DNA of 64,000 nt. Source: Luscinia megarhynchos (taxonomy: Eukaryota > Chordata > Aves > Passeriformes > Turdidae). Every line of letters starts with the position of its first letter. Position 1 is the first letter of the stretch. Below are positions 52,701 through 63,830 of this stretch, piece after piece. The stretch spans positions 27,062,330-27,126,329 of the forward strand of contig CM067566.1 of assembly GCA_034336665.1 (NCBI GenBank), read 5' to 3'. The notes below the pieces were generated by a model. That model had not been told where the DNA came from. It saw only the letters and a program-made list of their open reading frames with translations, and did not search any database. The translations under genes were made by a program, and so were the position numbers.

Positions 52701-55700
52701 GCTTGTATGAAATATTTCTATTTGCCATGGTTTACCAGTTTGCAAATTCTGAAGTCCAAAATTATGTGCCGCTGTAAGTAGTAAGTTCTGTCAGCTTCTT
52801 TTGGGTCCTGAATTTATGCTTTGAAGTTTGATGGTAGAAACCAGAAAAATGTAGTAAAAGGAAGAAAGCAGGAAGGTGGTAAGGCTTTTTTGAGAGAGGG
52901 AAAACTTGAAAGATAAGTCTTGGCAAGCTGTTGGACATGAAAAGCAAGAGGTGCCATAAGATGTCATTGTCAGAACATTTTAATTTATAAATCTTGAAAA
53001 GCAACCTTACTGCAAGAAAAAAAAATACCTTTAGTCTAATACAAATTGATTTCTGAAACATTCTAAACACCTTGTCTTGACACTTGTTTTGTGATCTGTA
53101 TTTGTGAAGAGAGCTTTAGTAGCGGTTCCCAAACTTCTGTAAATGTTATGGAGCAGTAAGGCATTTTGGAGAAAGAGATCCTTCAATTCACCAGAGTAAA
53201 AGTTGCACCTTGGGAAGACTTCTGTTACATATTTGTGCAAATTTATTTATGTTGCAACACCTCCTAAGGGTGTGTAATTTCAAAGGCTTCTCTGTTCATT
53301 GTAGTGATTGTACTACTAGTAATTGCACATTTATTCAAAAAACATCACTTCTTAATAGTAAATTTGTTCAAGGAGTAGTGTAGGTGCATAATGCTCCAGT
53401 TGTACTCAAATACTAAAGATGATCTGTTTCCAAGTTGTGTTGGTGTGTGTTCTTGCCTCTTTTTTGTGCTTTGGGAATAGCACTGCTATTTGAATGCCTC
53501 AAATGCAGAGGGGATGCTGGGAGAATTCTGGCATTCTGTGCTAGCGCAAAGTTCTTTGTCTGCATTTTTATGGCAAAAAAAAAAACCAGCCTGGGTCATG
53601 AGCATTCACACTCGTCTTAAGTAGTCCTTTTTTCTTTTTTTTTCTTTTCTGATGAAGCCAAGACTTTGATACTTAAATACCATAAAGTCAGTGTTGGAAA
53701 GAGTGCTACTACTGTCATATCTTTATATGATGTAGCTTGTCAAAAACCACTAAAGCTCCCCTGATCGTTCAGGGTCTGATCTTTGTAGTTTTTCACATTC
53801 TGTAGTAAGTCCCATGTGTTTAGAAATTGAGGATGATGAAGAAGTGGGACCAATGCATGACAGTTGCACATGCCAAATATATCATGCCTAAACCTTTTTT
53901 ATTCAAAATCTGACAAAAGCCCCAAGATCTAAAAACTAGGCTGGAAATAAATTTGAATTTGATTACAGTTATAATTATCAGTAGTGTTGCCTGCTTGAGA
54001 ACATCTGGTATTTAAGACATGTTTGTGGCATTTAGAAGTACCTACTCATTCTATTACAGTAGGTTCTGCTTGCCTGCTCCATTTTGGGGGGCTTGTAGCA
54101 TCCATCTTCATCAAGATCTTTTTAAAACTACATATTGCTTTTAGTGTATGTATGCAAATGCCTTTTACTCAAGGGATTCTATATTTTCTACAAATGCCCA
54201 TTTACTTTAAATTTCATATTGAAGTCCACTTGAGGAAACTTCAATTCTGAAAAAAAAACAGGGAAAATATAAAAACCTCTTTGTAAATTTTTTTTACTTT
54301 ATTTTTCTTATTTTTTATCCTTTCTAAATTTGCAGTCATCTGTTTTTGTGCAGCATGAATGCAAAAGATGTATTCTCTATATAAACATCCTGATTTGGAT
54401 CAACTAAGAAAAGGTTAGCCAGTCTTAATATAAATTATTTTGCAGTAATTGTATGTGTGTTTTAAATTGAAAAGGTGGACCATATCTCTGACTCAGTAAA
54501 AAAATTCCAAAAGTACATTTTAATTTATTCATGTCAATTTTTGATATGATTTTGATGGAAACTGAGTCTGACAAATAATTTAATGGACTTCTTGATTTGG
54601 AGAACTTAAATATGTGTTACCAAAAGCATTCTTCGAACATACTAGACAAGAAAAAATCAAGTTTTAATACCTAGAAACTTCCTCTGTTTTCCATATAGTT
54701 TAGATACTGAATTTCTAGAATAGTACCTTTCCAACTAAATGTGTTTGCAATGTAGTTACTTGCTGCTTATAGTTCTCTGCATGTTTCTTTCCAGTTAGAG
54801 CTTAACTTGCATCTTGTGCATGGTTTGTGCAAACTGCATTTTAACTTGTCTTTGTCTTTGATGCTTGCAACCTAATCCATCCCAGCTACACTGCCTCGAA
54901 AAGAAAGTGCTGTCAAACAGGAAACTGAGAGTGAGTATAACTAGTTGCATTAGTTGGTGTTGTCAATGCATGTGTGTCAATGTTACAATGTAGTGCTGCA
55001 TCAGGGAGAATCTACCTAACACCGAAGCACTCTGTTCAGAATGAAATAAGCGTTAGCAGAACCATTGGGCTTGCAAGGCAAAAAGGAAGCACAGCTTTAA
55101 GTCCCAACATAGAATTTCAGAAGATCTTTTGATTTTTCCCATGCTACTATTTGATAGTAAAATTATGTTTGTGCCCAAGCTTGTCATAGTTTTCCATTCC
55201 TTCAGTGGGTTGAAGTGATGATTTAGATTAGATCTATAGACTTTGTCTTGTGTCTCTAGACTAGATACCAACACAGCAGTTAAGTGAATCTTGCAGGATT
55301 GCTTTTAAGTTTCTTTGTGGCTTAGATGTGAGAAGTTTACTTGGAGATCAAATAATAATTTTTTGGTCTTTTTTTGTTATTAGCTTTCTCTATCCTGGTC
55401 CAACATTTCTGAAAAAATTGTGAGGAAAAGAAATAAAAAAGAAAACACATGCTCCTAGGAGAAGGCCCAGCAATATCATGAAGAAATGACTGAATGTTAA
55501 TTATGATTAAAAGGAGGGGGGAGCATTAGCAGCAGAGTTACTGTGAGGTTGTAGATCCAGCGAAATAGCTGGAACAAACTGTAGATAAAAGGATGTTGAC
55601 AGCAGAAAGATCAAGTTCAAGATGAAAAGGTGCCTGTGTGTATATAAAACTTTTCAATTTTTTTCCTTCCTGTGGTTCAGTTATTATGGCAGCCTTTGCC

Positions 55701-58700
55701 CAAAATACATCCACAAGTACAATAACTGGTCTTAGCTTTCAAGTCTTCAATCCCCTGTGTTCCTTTTATACCTTTTTGCCAGTCTTTATGATGAGAATTT
55801 AAGTAGTTATATTGTACTTTGAAAATTGCTGAAGAATCTCAGTTACCTTATAATGAGGAAAGAATACATTTACAGCAAAAGCATTTATAGCTTCAACAAA
55901 AGTTGTTTGATATTAAAATAAGACTACTACCAACTCTTGATCTCCTATGTTCTGTAACAAACCTATTCTTCTAGTATTTTATTCTGCCTTCACTTTCCTC
56001 CTTCATAGTGTCTTTATTTCACAGGTCTTCATGGAAGTTCTGGAAAATTAACTGGGTCTACTTCTAGTCTAAATAAACTCTCTGTTCAGAGTTCAGGAAA
56101 CCGTAGATCTCAGTCATCCTCACTGTTAGACATGGGAAACATGTCTGCCTCTGACCTGGATGTGGCTGACAGAACAAAATTTGATAAGGTAAAGCCAAAA
56201 TATTGCATAGGATTCCTGCTTAGTTTTGTATTAGAAGTATCTTACATATCCTTCTTGTATAGCTCAAAAATATCTACTTTTTAAATCCTAAAACATGCCA
56301 GTTTCAAAGTTTGTATCTACCATACATCTAATAAAGGCAGTTCCTAAGAAATATGTCAGTCACAGTATTATTCTCAGATTATAAGGTTCTGTTTAAATCC
56401 TTTATATACTGTGTGTGGTCCTTAAAGAATACCAAGCATAAAAATGGTCTTTTAGCCGAATATATGTTTTTAAGCAAATAGGAATGGAACTGATGGATTC
56501 TCCACTGGTTTTATTTTTTTCAACTCAATGTTCTGTGACATTTTGTCAGTATGTAAGAAAAAGTGAAAGATAAGGAAGATAAGAATTTTAGCTAGGACTT
56601 GAGCATGACCCTAAAATTTTATTTATACTGGTTCCACATAAGTTATCGTCAGTTTTCAACTTTAACCAATAGCACTAAGTTATTATTGGAGTGGCCTCAT
56701 CCTGTTTTGAAACCTGCTGCCCTCAGCATCTGCTGATTTTTTTTTTTCCTGAACCATTAAAATGACAGTGCTCACCATTTCTTGCATAATTAACTCCTCA
56801 GTGCTGTGTAAGGAAAATGAGTAGTTATCAGTCAGAGATAAAGATAATTTTGTTGTTCATTATTGAATTATTTGATGAGAGTGAATGTTTTTCTTTTGAC
56901 CTCTTCAAATCATTGCTCTGTCTTTTTCTGGGAGGAAATATATGCCTGAAACAATATTAAGTTATTACAAACTTGTAGCAGCAACTTGTCTAGAATTAAA
57001 AAGCTAACTTGTCAAAACAGGTTTATACAATTATTGTGCTATTTTTTTCAATTTCTCACTTGTATGTCACACCCATTGGGGATATGTGAATGTGATTTTG
57101 GATACACAGAGTTGTAAGCAATTGAGCTGACCTACTAGGTTGTTGGTTTGTTTTTGTTTTTTTTTCCTGTGGGAATTTTCATCAGCATGGATTTCCTATG
57201 TGGCTAGATTGGTTTAGTTTATGTAAATTATTGCATGCCTTAATTTTTAAATACTTTCAGAGAAAACTCTTAAGAGAAATGCATTTGACTTAGAATTTCC
57301 CTATTTTGTATTAATAAAATTAAGTTATTGTAATTACTTATTGCCAAAATGATGTTTCATTTTAGTTTAAATCTAAAAATTGTGTTGCATACTTCAGTAC
57401 AAAACCTACTTATTTGTTTCTGTAGCAGCTACGTAGAAACTTTTTCAGCTTTTTCTACAGAGCAGTTAACTTTGACATACATGTTTTTCTTCCCTGAGGC
57501 TTTTAATTTTGTCTTCGCTCAGCAACCCAGGCAGAAAAGATGGTGGCAGAACCCAAGACCTAAAATTAAAATGCAAGTGTTCCCATTATAGCACAAAAGT
57601 GCTTCCTCAGGCTGCAACTAGAAAACTTCTAGTCATGGAAAAACATAGCTTGTTCTTTTCTTCACAGTATTGCATGGATAAGAAAGGACTGTGTTGAGGC
57701 TGCAGCTGTTACTTTTAGAGATCTAAGTACAAGCTGTTTCCATTTCTGTTGAGTAGTAGCAAGCATTCTAAAGCTTAGTGAAGATAGAAAGTATATGCAA
57801 TGAGCAATTAAAATTAGTATTGTTAACCGTCCAGAGTATTTGGTGTGTTGATAACATATTTTGACTTTCTTTAGATTTTTGAACAAGTATTAAGTGAACT
57901 AGAGCCTCTGTGTCTGGCGGAACAGGACTTCATTAGTAAATTTTTCAAGCTACAACAACATCAGAGCACCTCTGGAACAACAACGGTATGACTTACATTC
58001 TCTGTCACTGAAGTAAAAAGTATTGCCCAGGCCTCAAAAGAGACCTGTTTGAAAGAGAACTTTGGAATTTATTGGTGATTATGTGATCCAGGTGATAAGT
58101 AATTCATTTTTCTTCATGAACTGGAAGGATCTTTATTTTTGGCTGACCAATACAAAATTTATGAAAGAAGGACTAAAAATGTTTCCCTTGCCATGGCTTT
58201 GTCTCCTCATAAGATGACAACAAATACTTCATCATGCTGTGTAGGAAGACAGTGGAGAGTAGTTATGGATAATATTGAATTCAGTGGAACGTGACTGGAA
58301 AATTACCAGAACCTTGCAAACTGATCTCTTTTCTCTGAAGGCCGGGGGTGCTGGGGGTATGGAGCTGCTACTTATGTTAGTTCTGTCAGATACAGTAACT
58401 GCTTTGATATAGAGTTGGAGACTCGTCTTATCTTTACATGCATTCCTTGTTCTCACAGGGTGAAGTGGAGGAAGTGGATGGAGTAGCTTTATCTCGTTCA
58501 TACACTTCTGGTGTTCCACAAACAGTATCATCTGAGTATGTGCTGCTATTTTTTATTATTGATTCTTATGCTTATGTTGGAGTTTATTTGACACATAAAA
58601 CTTCTTTCTCTAAAATCAGAAATTCCCTTTCAGTGAAAGTGAATAGTGAACTTTTAATTTTTACCTAGACATTGAGTGTGCCAGTGAAAAGAATATTTTT

Positions 58701-61700
58701 TGTATATGGGATGGGTGTTTCTGTATATAGTTGTTTAATTCTCTTAATAGTTTGCAAATTGAAATTAGGCACTATAATATAGCAAATATGCTTAGCAAAG
58801 TTCTGAGTGTGTGGCAGCTTCCACAGAGAAAATACTTTTTAAAATATTCTGTGCCTGTGACTGTTGATTTTTACTGTGTGGTACTGACTTTCTGAAAGTC
58901 ATGAGACTTGTTGAATGTAAATGAGACTACTATATGAAATCTCTAAAAAAAACATGTGAAATGGCCGAGTAAACTGTCAGAATAATATTTTCCTCTTATG
59001 CATTTTTAATAGGAAGGACATGATCCGACAAATGATGACAAAAATATTTCGTTGTATTGAACCTGAGCTGAATAACCTTATAGCACTGGGAGACAAGATT
59101 GATAGCTTTAATTCCCTTTATATGTTAGTTAAGATGAGCCATCATGTATGGACAGCACAAAATGTGGACCCTGCATCCTTTCTCAGCACAACTCTTGGAA
59201 ATGTTTTGGTGACTGTCAAAAGGAACTTTGATAAGTGCATTGTAAGTTCTTCAGTTATTCTGATTAAGCTAACTGTGATAGTATAGGAAGCCCACTCCTA
59301 TCCAGTTTGATTTTACATTTCTGTATACTTAAATTCTTGCTTTAAATTTGAAGTGAAAATTAGTAATTTATTGCTTTTCTACTGGCCAAGCCTTCAAATA
59401 AATGGTGGTTGTGTTTCTTTTTTTTTCTCCATTCCAGTTTTCCTCAATAAGTAGCTTTTTTTAACTCATTCACAGTTCTGAGCTAGTTAACATTCTTAGT
59501 TGTTTGTTTAAACTTGGACTGCTACTGAGATTACTGAAGTCCATTAACTAAAATTTAACTCTGCCTTTTTTACTTGCCAAAACCAAATCTTGTGTACTTA
59601 GGAAGGTGTGAGTTCTTTTGATAGCAGAGGCAGCCTCTACTGTCTGAAAATTCCTTTTGCTAATGCAGTTTATAATATACTTATAATACATATATATTAT
59701 ATATATGTGTATAATATAACTACTATAATTATATTAAATATGGCAGGTTTACTGAAAACAGAGTTGTTGATATAACTTTGTTTTATTGTCGTAAATATAA
59801 TTTGACTCTAGGTAAACATAAAACTGACCATTCCTGATCAGTTTAATACTTAAAATATTTGGAAACTGATGTTTTTACTACACTCAGAAATAAAGTTTCT
59901 TCAGAAGAAAACTAAAGAAACTTCCAGCAGCAAAAGGAATCGTGAGCTTGACTGAATCAGAAAAGTGAAGTTCCGTGTCAGATTATAAAATGAAAATTGT
60001 TAATTGATTCTGGTGCATAAATTTGGGGTGGGTGTTTGTTTTCATACTATTGAGTAAATAAAGGGGAATAAAAGACCATCATTCCTTTTTCTTTCCAATT
60101 ATTTTACTTAAAAAAACTTCTAAAAAGGGTGAAAGACTAAATAGATGTACTAATAAAATGAATTATTCTGTCTTTGGTGGATAAATGTCAGTTTTTCAGT
60201 ATGTCTGCATTCTTCTCTCAATAGTTGTTAAACAATCTGGAGCCTAACACCTGTTCTTGTTTTAAATAAAAGAGTAATCAGATGAAGCAGATGGATGAAG
60301 TAAAAATCTCAAAGAAGAGTAAAGTTGGGATCCTTCCATTTGTTGCTGAATTTGAAGAGTTTGCAGCCCTTGCTGAATCGATTTTCAAAAATGCAGAACG
60401 ACGAGGAGATCTAGATAAAGCCTACATAAAACTTATTAGAGCTGTCTTTGACAGTGGTAGGTCTTCTGAAGCTGTCACAATTACTAAAATAATTGTTTCC
60501 ACCTGTTTATATATAATTTTGTCTATATTAACAGTGATTTTTTTTTAAGACTGTGCTCAAATTTTGGTTGTCTCTGTTATTGTAAGTGAGCAAGTGTAAT
60601 CCTTTTTGACTGTAATATATTTATAGATACTTCCCTTTGTACATCCTGTGAAGTAACTTTGAGTTGTGACGGGGGAAGTGGTAATTACCATACAAATGGT
60701 AATCAGTATCATGAAATTCAAAATTCCTTTTTTGATAGTATTATGGTTATTGGTTATGTTTTTCTGAATTTGGTTGTCCTTTTGGTATTCTAAGGATTTT
60801 GCTTCTCATTTCTTTTAGTTGAGAAAGTAGCTAATGAAAGCCAGAAGACACCCAGGGATGTTGTCATGATGGAGAACTTCCATCATATTTTTGCAACACT
60901 TTCTCGCTTGAAAATTTCTTGTCTGGAGGCTGAGAAAAAAGAAGCCAAACAGAAGTACACTGATCACCTTCAGTCTTATGTAATCTACTCACTTGGACAG
61001 CCTCTTGAGAAATTAAATGTGAGTATATTTGAGTATTCATTTAAATGGTACCAGATAGTTTTTGAATGTATTACTTCCATTATTTGATCCTTTTATCACT
61101 GCATCTATTATAATCTCTTATTTTATTATTTTGTGCTGGAGCATGTCTGGCAAGAGTACTCATGAAGGTCTTGCATGAAAAGAACCAAATTTTTCATGGC
61201 AGTTAATAGTACTGACTAAACATCAGTGTCTTAAGCAAATAGTTTTAGGAAGAAAGTGAGGGGAAAAGTCATCAGGATTTTTGGGATAATCTTCCTCACC
61301 TCAACTGCAGAAAAAATTGCTGTAGTTTCTGAGCTGTTCAACAAGAAGGAAAATTACAGGAAAATTCTGTGTGTCTGAAGTTAAACTAAATGTTAAACTG
61401 ATCAGTGACAGGCTCAGACTCAGTTCTGTCCCTTTGAATATCTTACGGCTTTTCTGTAAACAGGATTTCAGGCATCCATTTTCAGAGACATTTAAGATGT
61501 ATTCCCTTTTTGAAAATTAAAATGCTTTATTGCTCTTTCCTCCTTGTGGATTGACTCTAACCAACACCTAAGCTGCCACTTAGCTAACTGCTGCTCAGTC
61601 CTCCCTCTCCAGGGGAGACAATAGGAAGAGAAAAAGTGAAAAAACTTGGGGGCAGGGATAAAGACAGTTTAATTAGAGAAGGGGAGAGAGAAAGAAGAAA

Positions 61701-63646
61701 ATAAATAAAGTGATGCAAAAGCAGTCATTGACTACCTCTCACAAGCAGAATGATGCCCAAGCAGTTTCTAAGCAACAGCCACCTTGAAGCCAAACACCAG
61801 CCCTGCCTCTTCCAACCTTAATTTTTACAGCTGAGCATGATGTTATTTGCTATGATTTGGTCAGGTTTGACCTGTTCAGCAGTAACCAAAACGTCATGTT
61901 ATCAGCCCAGTTTTAGCCACAAATCTAAAACACAGCACCATAGAGGCTGCTGTGAAGAAAGTTAACTAGAGTTACTTCTGTCCTATCCTGACCTGATGCA
62001 CTGTTGAGCTCAACCTGCGTGTTCATAGAAGTACTTCCCTCTATTTACTAAAACTTTTGTATTTACTATGTTGAGAGAACTGGTCAATGGCAGTGAGAAG
62101 AGAGGGCAGTTGTGAACAAATATGCTCTTGTGTAATGTGGTTTAAAAGATGCCCAGGCGCATAGGGAGCTCATCCAGAAGATCCCGTGTTTGGATCCCTG
62201 GCTATGAGCTCATTAATTGAGGATTTTGATACTGATTGGTTAGTAGTTACAAGGTTGCAAAGAAAAGCTCCACTGCTTCTAGTAATGATTGGATTTAGTT
62301 TTATGCCAATACTTAAGACTGTTGTATTGTTGGGCTGTTTTAATGTTTATGCCTGAGCAGTGCTTCATGCCCAATTAAAAAACAAAAACTGGGAGAACAG
62401 AACAGTCATGAAGCAGAATCAAGATTTAACCACACATATCCTTTTTAAATTAAGTTAATTAGCTCAGAATGTGACAGTGACTAATCTATTACTTGCTGTT
62501 AGCATTTTTTTGAAGGTGTTGAAGCTCGTGTGGCACAAGGTATACGAGAAGAGGAAGTAAGCTATCAGCTGGCTTTTAATAAACAAGAACTTCGTAAAGT
62601 TATAAAGGAATATCCTGGTAAAGAAGTGAAGAAGGGATTAGATAATCTCTACAAGAAGGTAGATAAACATCTCTGTGAAGAAGAAAACTTACTTCAGGTA
62701 AACTAAATCATGTCTTAAAAGCCCTATAACGTTACACAGAGGGTTTTTATTACTGCTTTTGCATATGTATTCTGTGAGAATGTTCAGCATAACTCTAAAA
62801 ACATAAGTTTTGAGTACAGCTTTTGGTTTTTGTAATAATCCTATGCTGCTTCTATTTGTTTTATACTGGTTTGGACCACAGTGAAAGGAGGTTTTCTTTT
62901 CAGAAGGAAACTTCCTTTATGATTCCCTAGCTGACCATTAACAGGTGACATCTGCTCTGCAAAATACATTGGAAGTAGAGAGTAGATTTAAATGAATGGG
63001 TAACCTGATGTGAAACTTAGCTGGTGCACTATAGCAGAATACTTGTGATTATGTATTTTCTAACAGTTATATTATCTGATCATTTTCTTACACTCTGTAA
63101 ACTTTTTTTCTGGAGTAAATGATAAGTAGACTTGAGTTAAGCTTGTTTAAACAGCTTTTTAAAGTCTGAAACATGAATTATAGAACTCTTTTGGTTCAGG
63201 GTGTTTTCCTGAAAGAGAAAAGCACTACCTCTATTAGAAAAACTTCCCCATCTTCTTTACTATTTTCTGCTTTGCACATTTATTACAATTCATGTCAGCA
63301 TTACTGATCTGTAATGGGTAAAAAGCATCAATCTTCTTTTTAATGCAGTAACTCCATCTATTGAACTTTATTAGTAATCTTTAACTGTAAAATGACATGA
63401 ACTGAGAATCGATTAATGAGCCAGTGTTTTGTAGCTCACCTATGTAGGGTACTGTGCCAGTTGACTTTTCCTAAAGTTGTCTTTCTTTGGCAGGTTGTGT
63501 GGCATTCCATGCAAGATGAATTCATACGACAATACAAGCACTTTGAAGGGCTGATAGCTCGCTGCTACCCTGGATCAGGAATTACCATGGAATTCACTAT
63601 ACAGGATATTTTAGACTACTGCTCCAGTATTGCACAGTCTCATTAA
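40589..63646 (+). CDS. EXOC1: Exocyst complex component 1 (SEC3), whole coding region (19 coding exons)
   Basis: The nineteen joined coding exons listed separately give 2,709 nt including the stop, that is 902 residues, against about 894 recalled for human. EXOC1 is a subunit of the octameric exocyst, which tethers Golgi-derived and recycling vesicles to the plasma membrane before SNARE fusion. Order: an N-terminal PH-like Sec3-PIP2-binding module (about 1-140) with a basic cluster KAGKKKR at 28-34; an acidic linker; a coiled-coil region (about 170-270, exons 6-7); a Ser-rich linker (about 451-510); and the helical Sec3 C-terminal region to the end, closing in CSSIAQSH. All introns are GT-AG and the frame stays open across every junction. 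Long sections are near-identical to human EXOC1 as I remember it. The start has the family N-terminus [13 protein letters not shown]. Nothing suggests disruption. Confidence 0.97.
41530..41660 (+). CDS. EXOC1: EXOC1 coding exon 2 (residues 42-85)
   Basis: 131 nt, acceptor AATAG, donor GTATGT. PH-like module, [18 protein letters not shown] through DAKDAVK. Same length and phases as EXOC1L exon 2. Confidence 0.96.
42510..42669 (+). CDS. EXOC1: EXOC1 coding exon 3 (residues 86-138, codon 139 split)
   Basis: Acceptor TTTTGCAG, donor GTAAAT. It holds [15 protein letters not shown] and the last part of the PH-like module, ending SSQLLE. Confidence 0.95.
43543..43563 (+). CDS. EXOC1: EXOC1 micro-exon, coding exon 4 (residues 139-145)
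   Basis: Only 21 nt between acceptor TTCTTCAG and donor GTGCGT, encoding ELPKVAE. Phase 1 on both sides, so skipping keeps the frame. The donor departs from the GTRAGT consensus at +4 (C for A). Two CTCTGC motifs lie in the upstream pyrimidine tract. Probably a cassette exon. Confidence 0.85.
44315..44502 (+). CDS. EXOC1: EXOC1 coding exon 5 (residues 146-208)
   Basis: Acceptor CTAAG, donor GTAAGC. Acidic linker ([19 protein letters not shown]) leading into the first helical, coiled-coil part. Confidence 0.95.
45126..45353 (+). CDS. EXOC1: EXOC1 coding exon 6 (residues 209-284)
   Basis: Acceptor ATACAG, donor GTAAGC, phase 0 on both sides. It encodes strongly heptad-like sequence ([19 protein letters not shown]), the core of the coiled coil used in exocyst assembly. 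Confidence 0.96.
45587..45719 (+). CDS. EXOC1: EXOC1 coding exon 7 (residues 285-328, codon 329 split)
   Basis: Acceptor TTGTAG, donor GTAATG. It encodes [18 protein letters not shown] through NVALRP, conserved helical sequence at the start of the Sec3 C-terminal family region. Confidence 0.95.
45897..46006 (+). CDS. EXOC1: EXOC1 coding exon 8 (residues 329-365)
   Basis: Acceptor TTGTAG, donor GTATGA. It encodes [18 protein letters not shown] through FVQQ. Confidence 0.95.
46007..50702 (+). other. EXOC1 intron after coding exon 8 (4.7 kb, the largest)
   Basis: Mostly AT-rich unique DNA, with one CR1 fragment near 49.3 kb and a TG/GA-rich low-complexity stretch around 50,108-50,160. No additional exon was recognised. 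Confidence 0.75.
49250..49405 (+). mobile_element. CR1 LINE 3' fragment in an EXOC1 intron
   Basis: Typical CR1 tail: CTGGAATTGTTCAAGTCCAG, GGGCAGCCTGGTCCAGTG, AGGTGTCCCTGCCCATCGCA and CTTCCAACTCAGACCATTCT. Short and 5'-truncated, in the same orientation as the gene. Confidence 0.92.
50703..50852 (+). CDS. EXOC1: EXOC1 coding exon 9 (residues 366-415)
   Basis: Acceptor ATCAAG, donor GTATGT, phase 0 on both sides. It encodes [12 protein letters not shown] through YGKYEGLTK. Confidence 0.95.
51936..52041 (+). CDS. EXOC1: EXOC1 coding exon 10 (residues 416-450, codon 451 split)
   Basis: Acceptor TTTTAAG, donor GTAAGC. It encodes [18 protein letters not shown] through REGKKF and precedes the cassette micro-exon. 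Confidence 0.95.
52042..54885 (+). other. EXOC1 intron before the 45-nt micro-exon
   Basis: 2.8 kb of AT-rich intron, with no repeat family or extra exon recognised. Confidence 0.7.
54886..54930 (+). CDS. EXOC1: EXOC1 micro-exon, coding exon 11 (residues 451-465)
   Basis: 45 nt between acceptor CATCCCAG and donor GTGAGT, encoding [15 protein letters not shown]. Phase 1 on both sides: inclusion gives KKF-ATLPRKE...ETE-SLHGSS and skipping gives KKFGLHGSS. As I recall, human EXOC1 isoforms differ by 15 residues here, so this is very likely an alternative exon. Confidence 0.88.
56025..56188 (+). CDS. EXOC1: EXOC1 coding exon 12 (residues 466-520)
   Basis: Acceptor TTTCACAG, donor GTAAAG. Ser-rich linker ([18 protein letters not shown], then [13 protein letters not shown]), a likely phosphorylated, flexible segment, then [13 protein letters not shown]. 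Confidence 0.95.
56189..57874 (+). other. EXOC1 intron after coding exon 12
   Basis: 1.7 kb, AT-rich, no repeat or exon recognised. The open frame at 57,349-57,591 shows no family resemblance. Confidence 0.7.
57875..57985 (+). CDS. EXOC1: EXOC1 coding exon 13 (residues 521-557)
   Basis: Acceptor CTTTAG, donor GTATGA, phase 0 on both sides. It encodes [17 protein letters not shown] through KLQQHQ, then a variable SGTTT end. Confidence 0.95.
58459..58535 (+). CDS. EXOC1: EXOC1 coding exon 14 (residues 558-582, codon 583 split)
   Basis: Acceptor TCTCACAG, donor GTATGT. It encodes an acidic, then Ser/Thr-rich linker ([18 protein letters not shown]). This is the least conserved part of the protein compared with the human sequence I recall, although the closing VSSE is retained. 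Confidence 0.9.
59013..59241 (+). CDS. EXOC1: EXOC1 coding exon 15 (residues 583-659)
   Basis: Acceptor TTAATAG, donor GTAAGT. Highly conserved helical region, [18 protein letters not shown] through VKRNFDKCI. Confidence 0.96.
59242..60272 (+). other. EXOC1 intron after coding exon 15
   Basis: About 1 kb, with an AT-only low-complexity stretch around 59,670-59,740. No exon seen. Confidence 0.75.
60273..60456 (+). CDS. EXOC1: EXOC1 coding exon 16 (residues 660-720, codon 721 split)
   Basis: Acceptor ATAAAAG, donor GTAGGT. It encodes [18 protein letters not shown] through AVFDS. The last residues differ from the FVN I recall in human. Confidence 0.94.
60819..61018 (+). CDS. EXOC1: EXOC1 coding exon 17 (residues 721-787)
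   Basis: Acceptor CTTTTAG, donor GTGAGT. It encodes [18 protein letters not shown] through GQPLEKLN, highly conserved. Confidence 0.96.
61019..62502 (+). other. EXOC1 intron after coding exon 17
   Basis: About 1.5 kb, largely occupied by a probable LTR fragment on the minus strand. The remainder is unique sequence. Confidence 0.75.
61535..61995 (-). mobile_element. Probable endogenous retroviral LTR fragment, minus strand
   Basis: The block contains a purine-rich stretch, then TCACAAGCAGAATGATGCCC, GTAACCAAAACGTCATG, TTATCAGCCC and ACAAATCTAAAACACAGCAC, followed by GTTAACTAGAGTTA. This order is like ERVL-type LTRs common in bird genomes, read on the opposite strand. No internal retroviral genes are present, so it is a solitary, decayed copy. 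The class assignment is from memory. Confidence 0.62.
62503..62697 (+). CDS. EXOC1: EXOC1 coding exon 18 (residues 788-852)
   Basis: Acceptor TGTTAG, donor GTAAAC, phase 0 on both sides. It encodes [18 protein letters not shown] through EENLLQ. Confidence 0.96.
62698..63493 (+). other. EXOC1 last intron
   Basis: 796 bp, GT-AG, phase 0; nothing notable seen. Confidence 0.85.
63494..63646 (+). CDS. EXOC1: EXOC1 terminal coding exon 19 (residues 853-902 and stop)
   Basis: Acceptor TTGGCAG. It encodes [18 protein letters not shown] through the conserved end [10 protein letters not shown] and a TAA stop. Confidence 0.97.
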   Translation, partial: VVWHSMQDEFIRQYKHFEGLIARCYPGSGITMEFTIQDILDYCSSIAQSH

Positions 63647-63830
63647 GTTATAGAAGGGGAAGGAGAAGCTAGGAAAGTGTATGCCTGTGTATAAAGGAAT
63701 CAAACACTATATATGTTACTGGGTTTTAAAAGGTGGATTTCCATGTGTGTGTAGGTAACTGCCATATATGTTGAGTAACACCCTGCTTCAAATGCCTTTC
63801 AGGGCAAAATAAAACCTTCGGGGATTTGCC
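63647..63830 (+). other. EXOC1: EXOC1 3' UTR (proximal end)
   Basis: It extends from the stop to about 17-20 bases after the AATAAA. A longer 3' UTR beyond the window cannot be excluded. Confidence 0.6.
63808..63813 (+). terminator. EXOC1: Polyadenylation signal AATAAA of EXOC1
   Basis: A canonical hexamer 162 bases after the stop codon, followed by a T/G-containing stretch. Confidence 0.7.

Noticed and set aside
62145..62205. tRNA-like or SINE-like stretch (GGAGCTCATCCAGAAGATCC)
   Set aside because: It has a loose resemblance to a tRNA-derived start and B box, but no fold or CR1-like tail could be supported.
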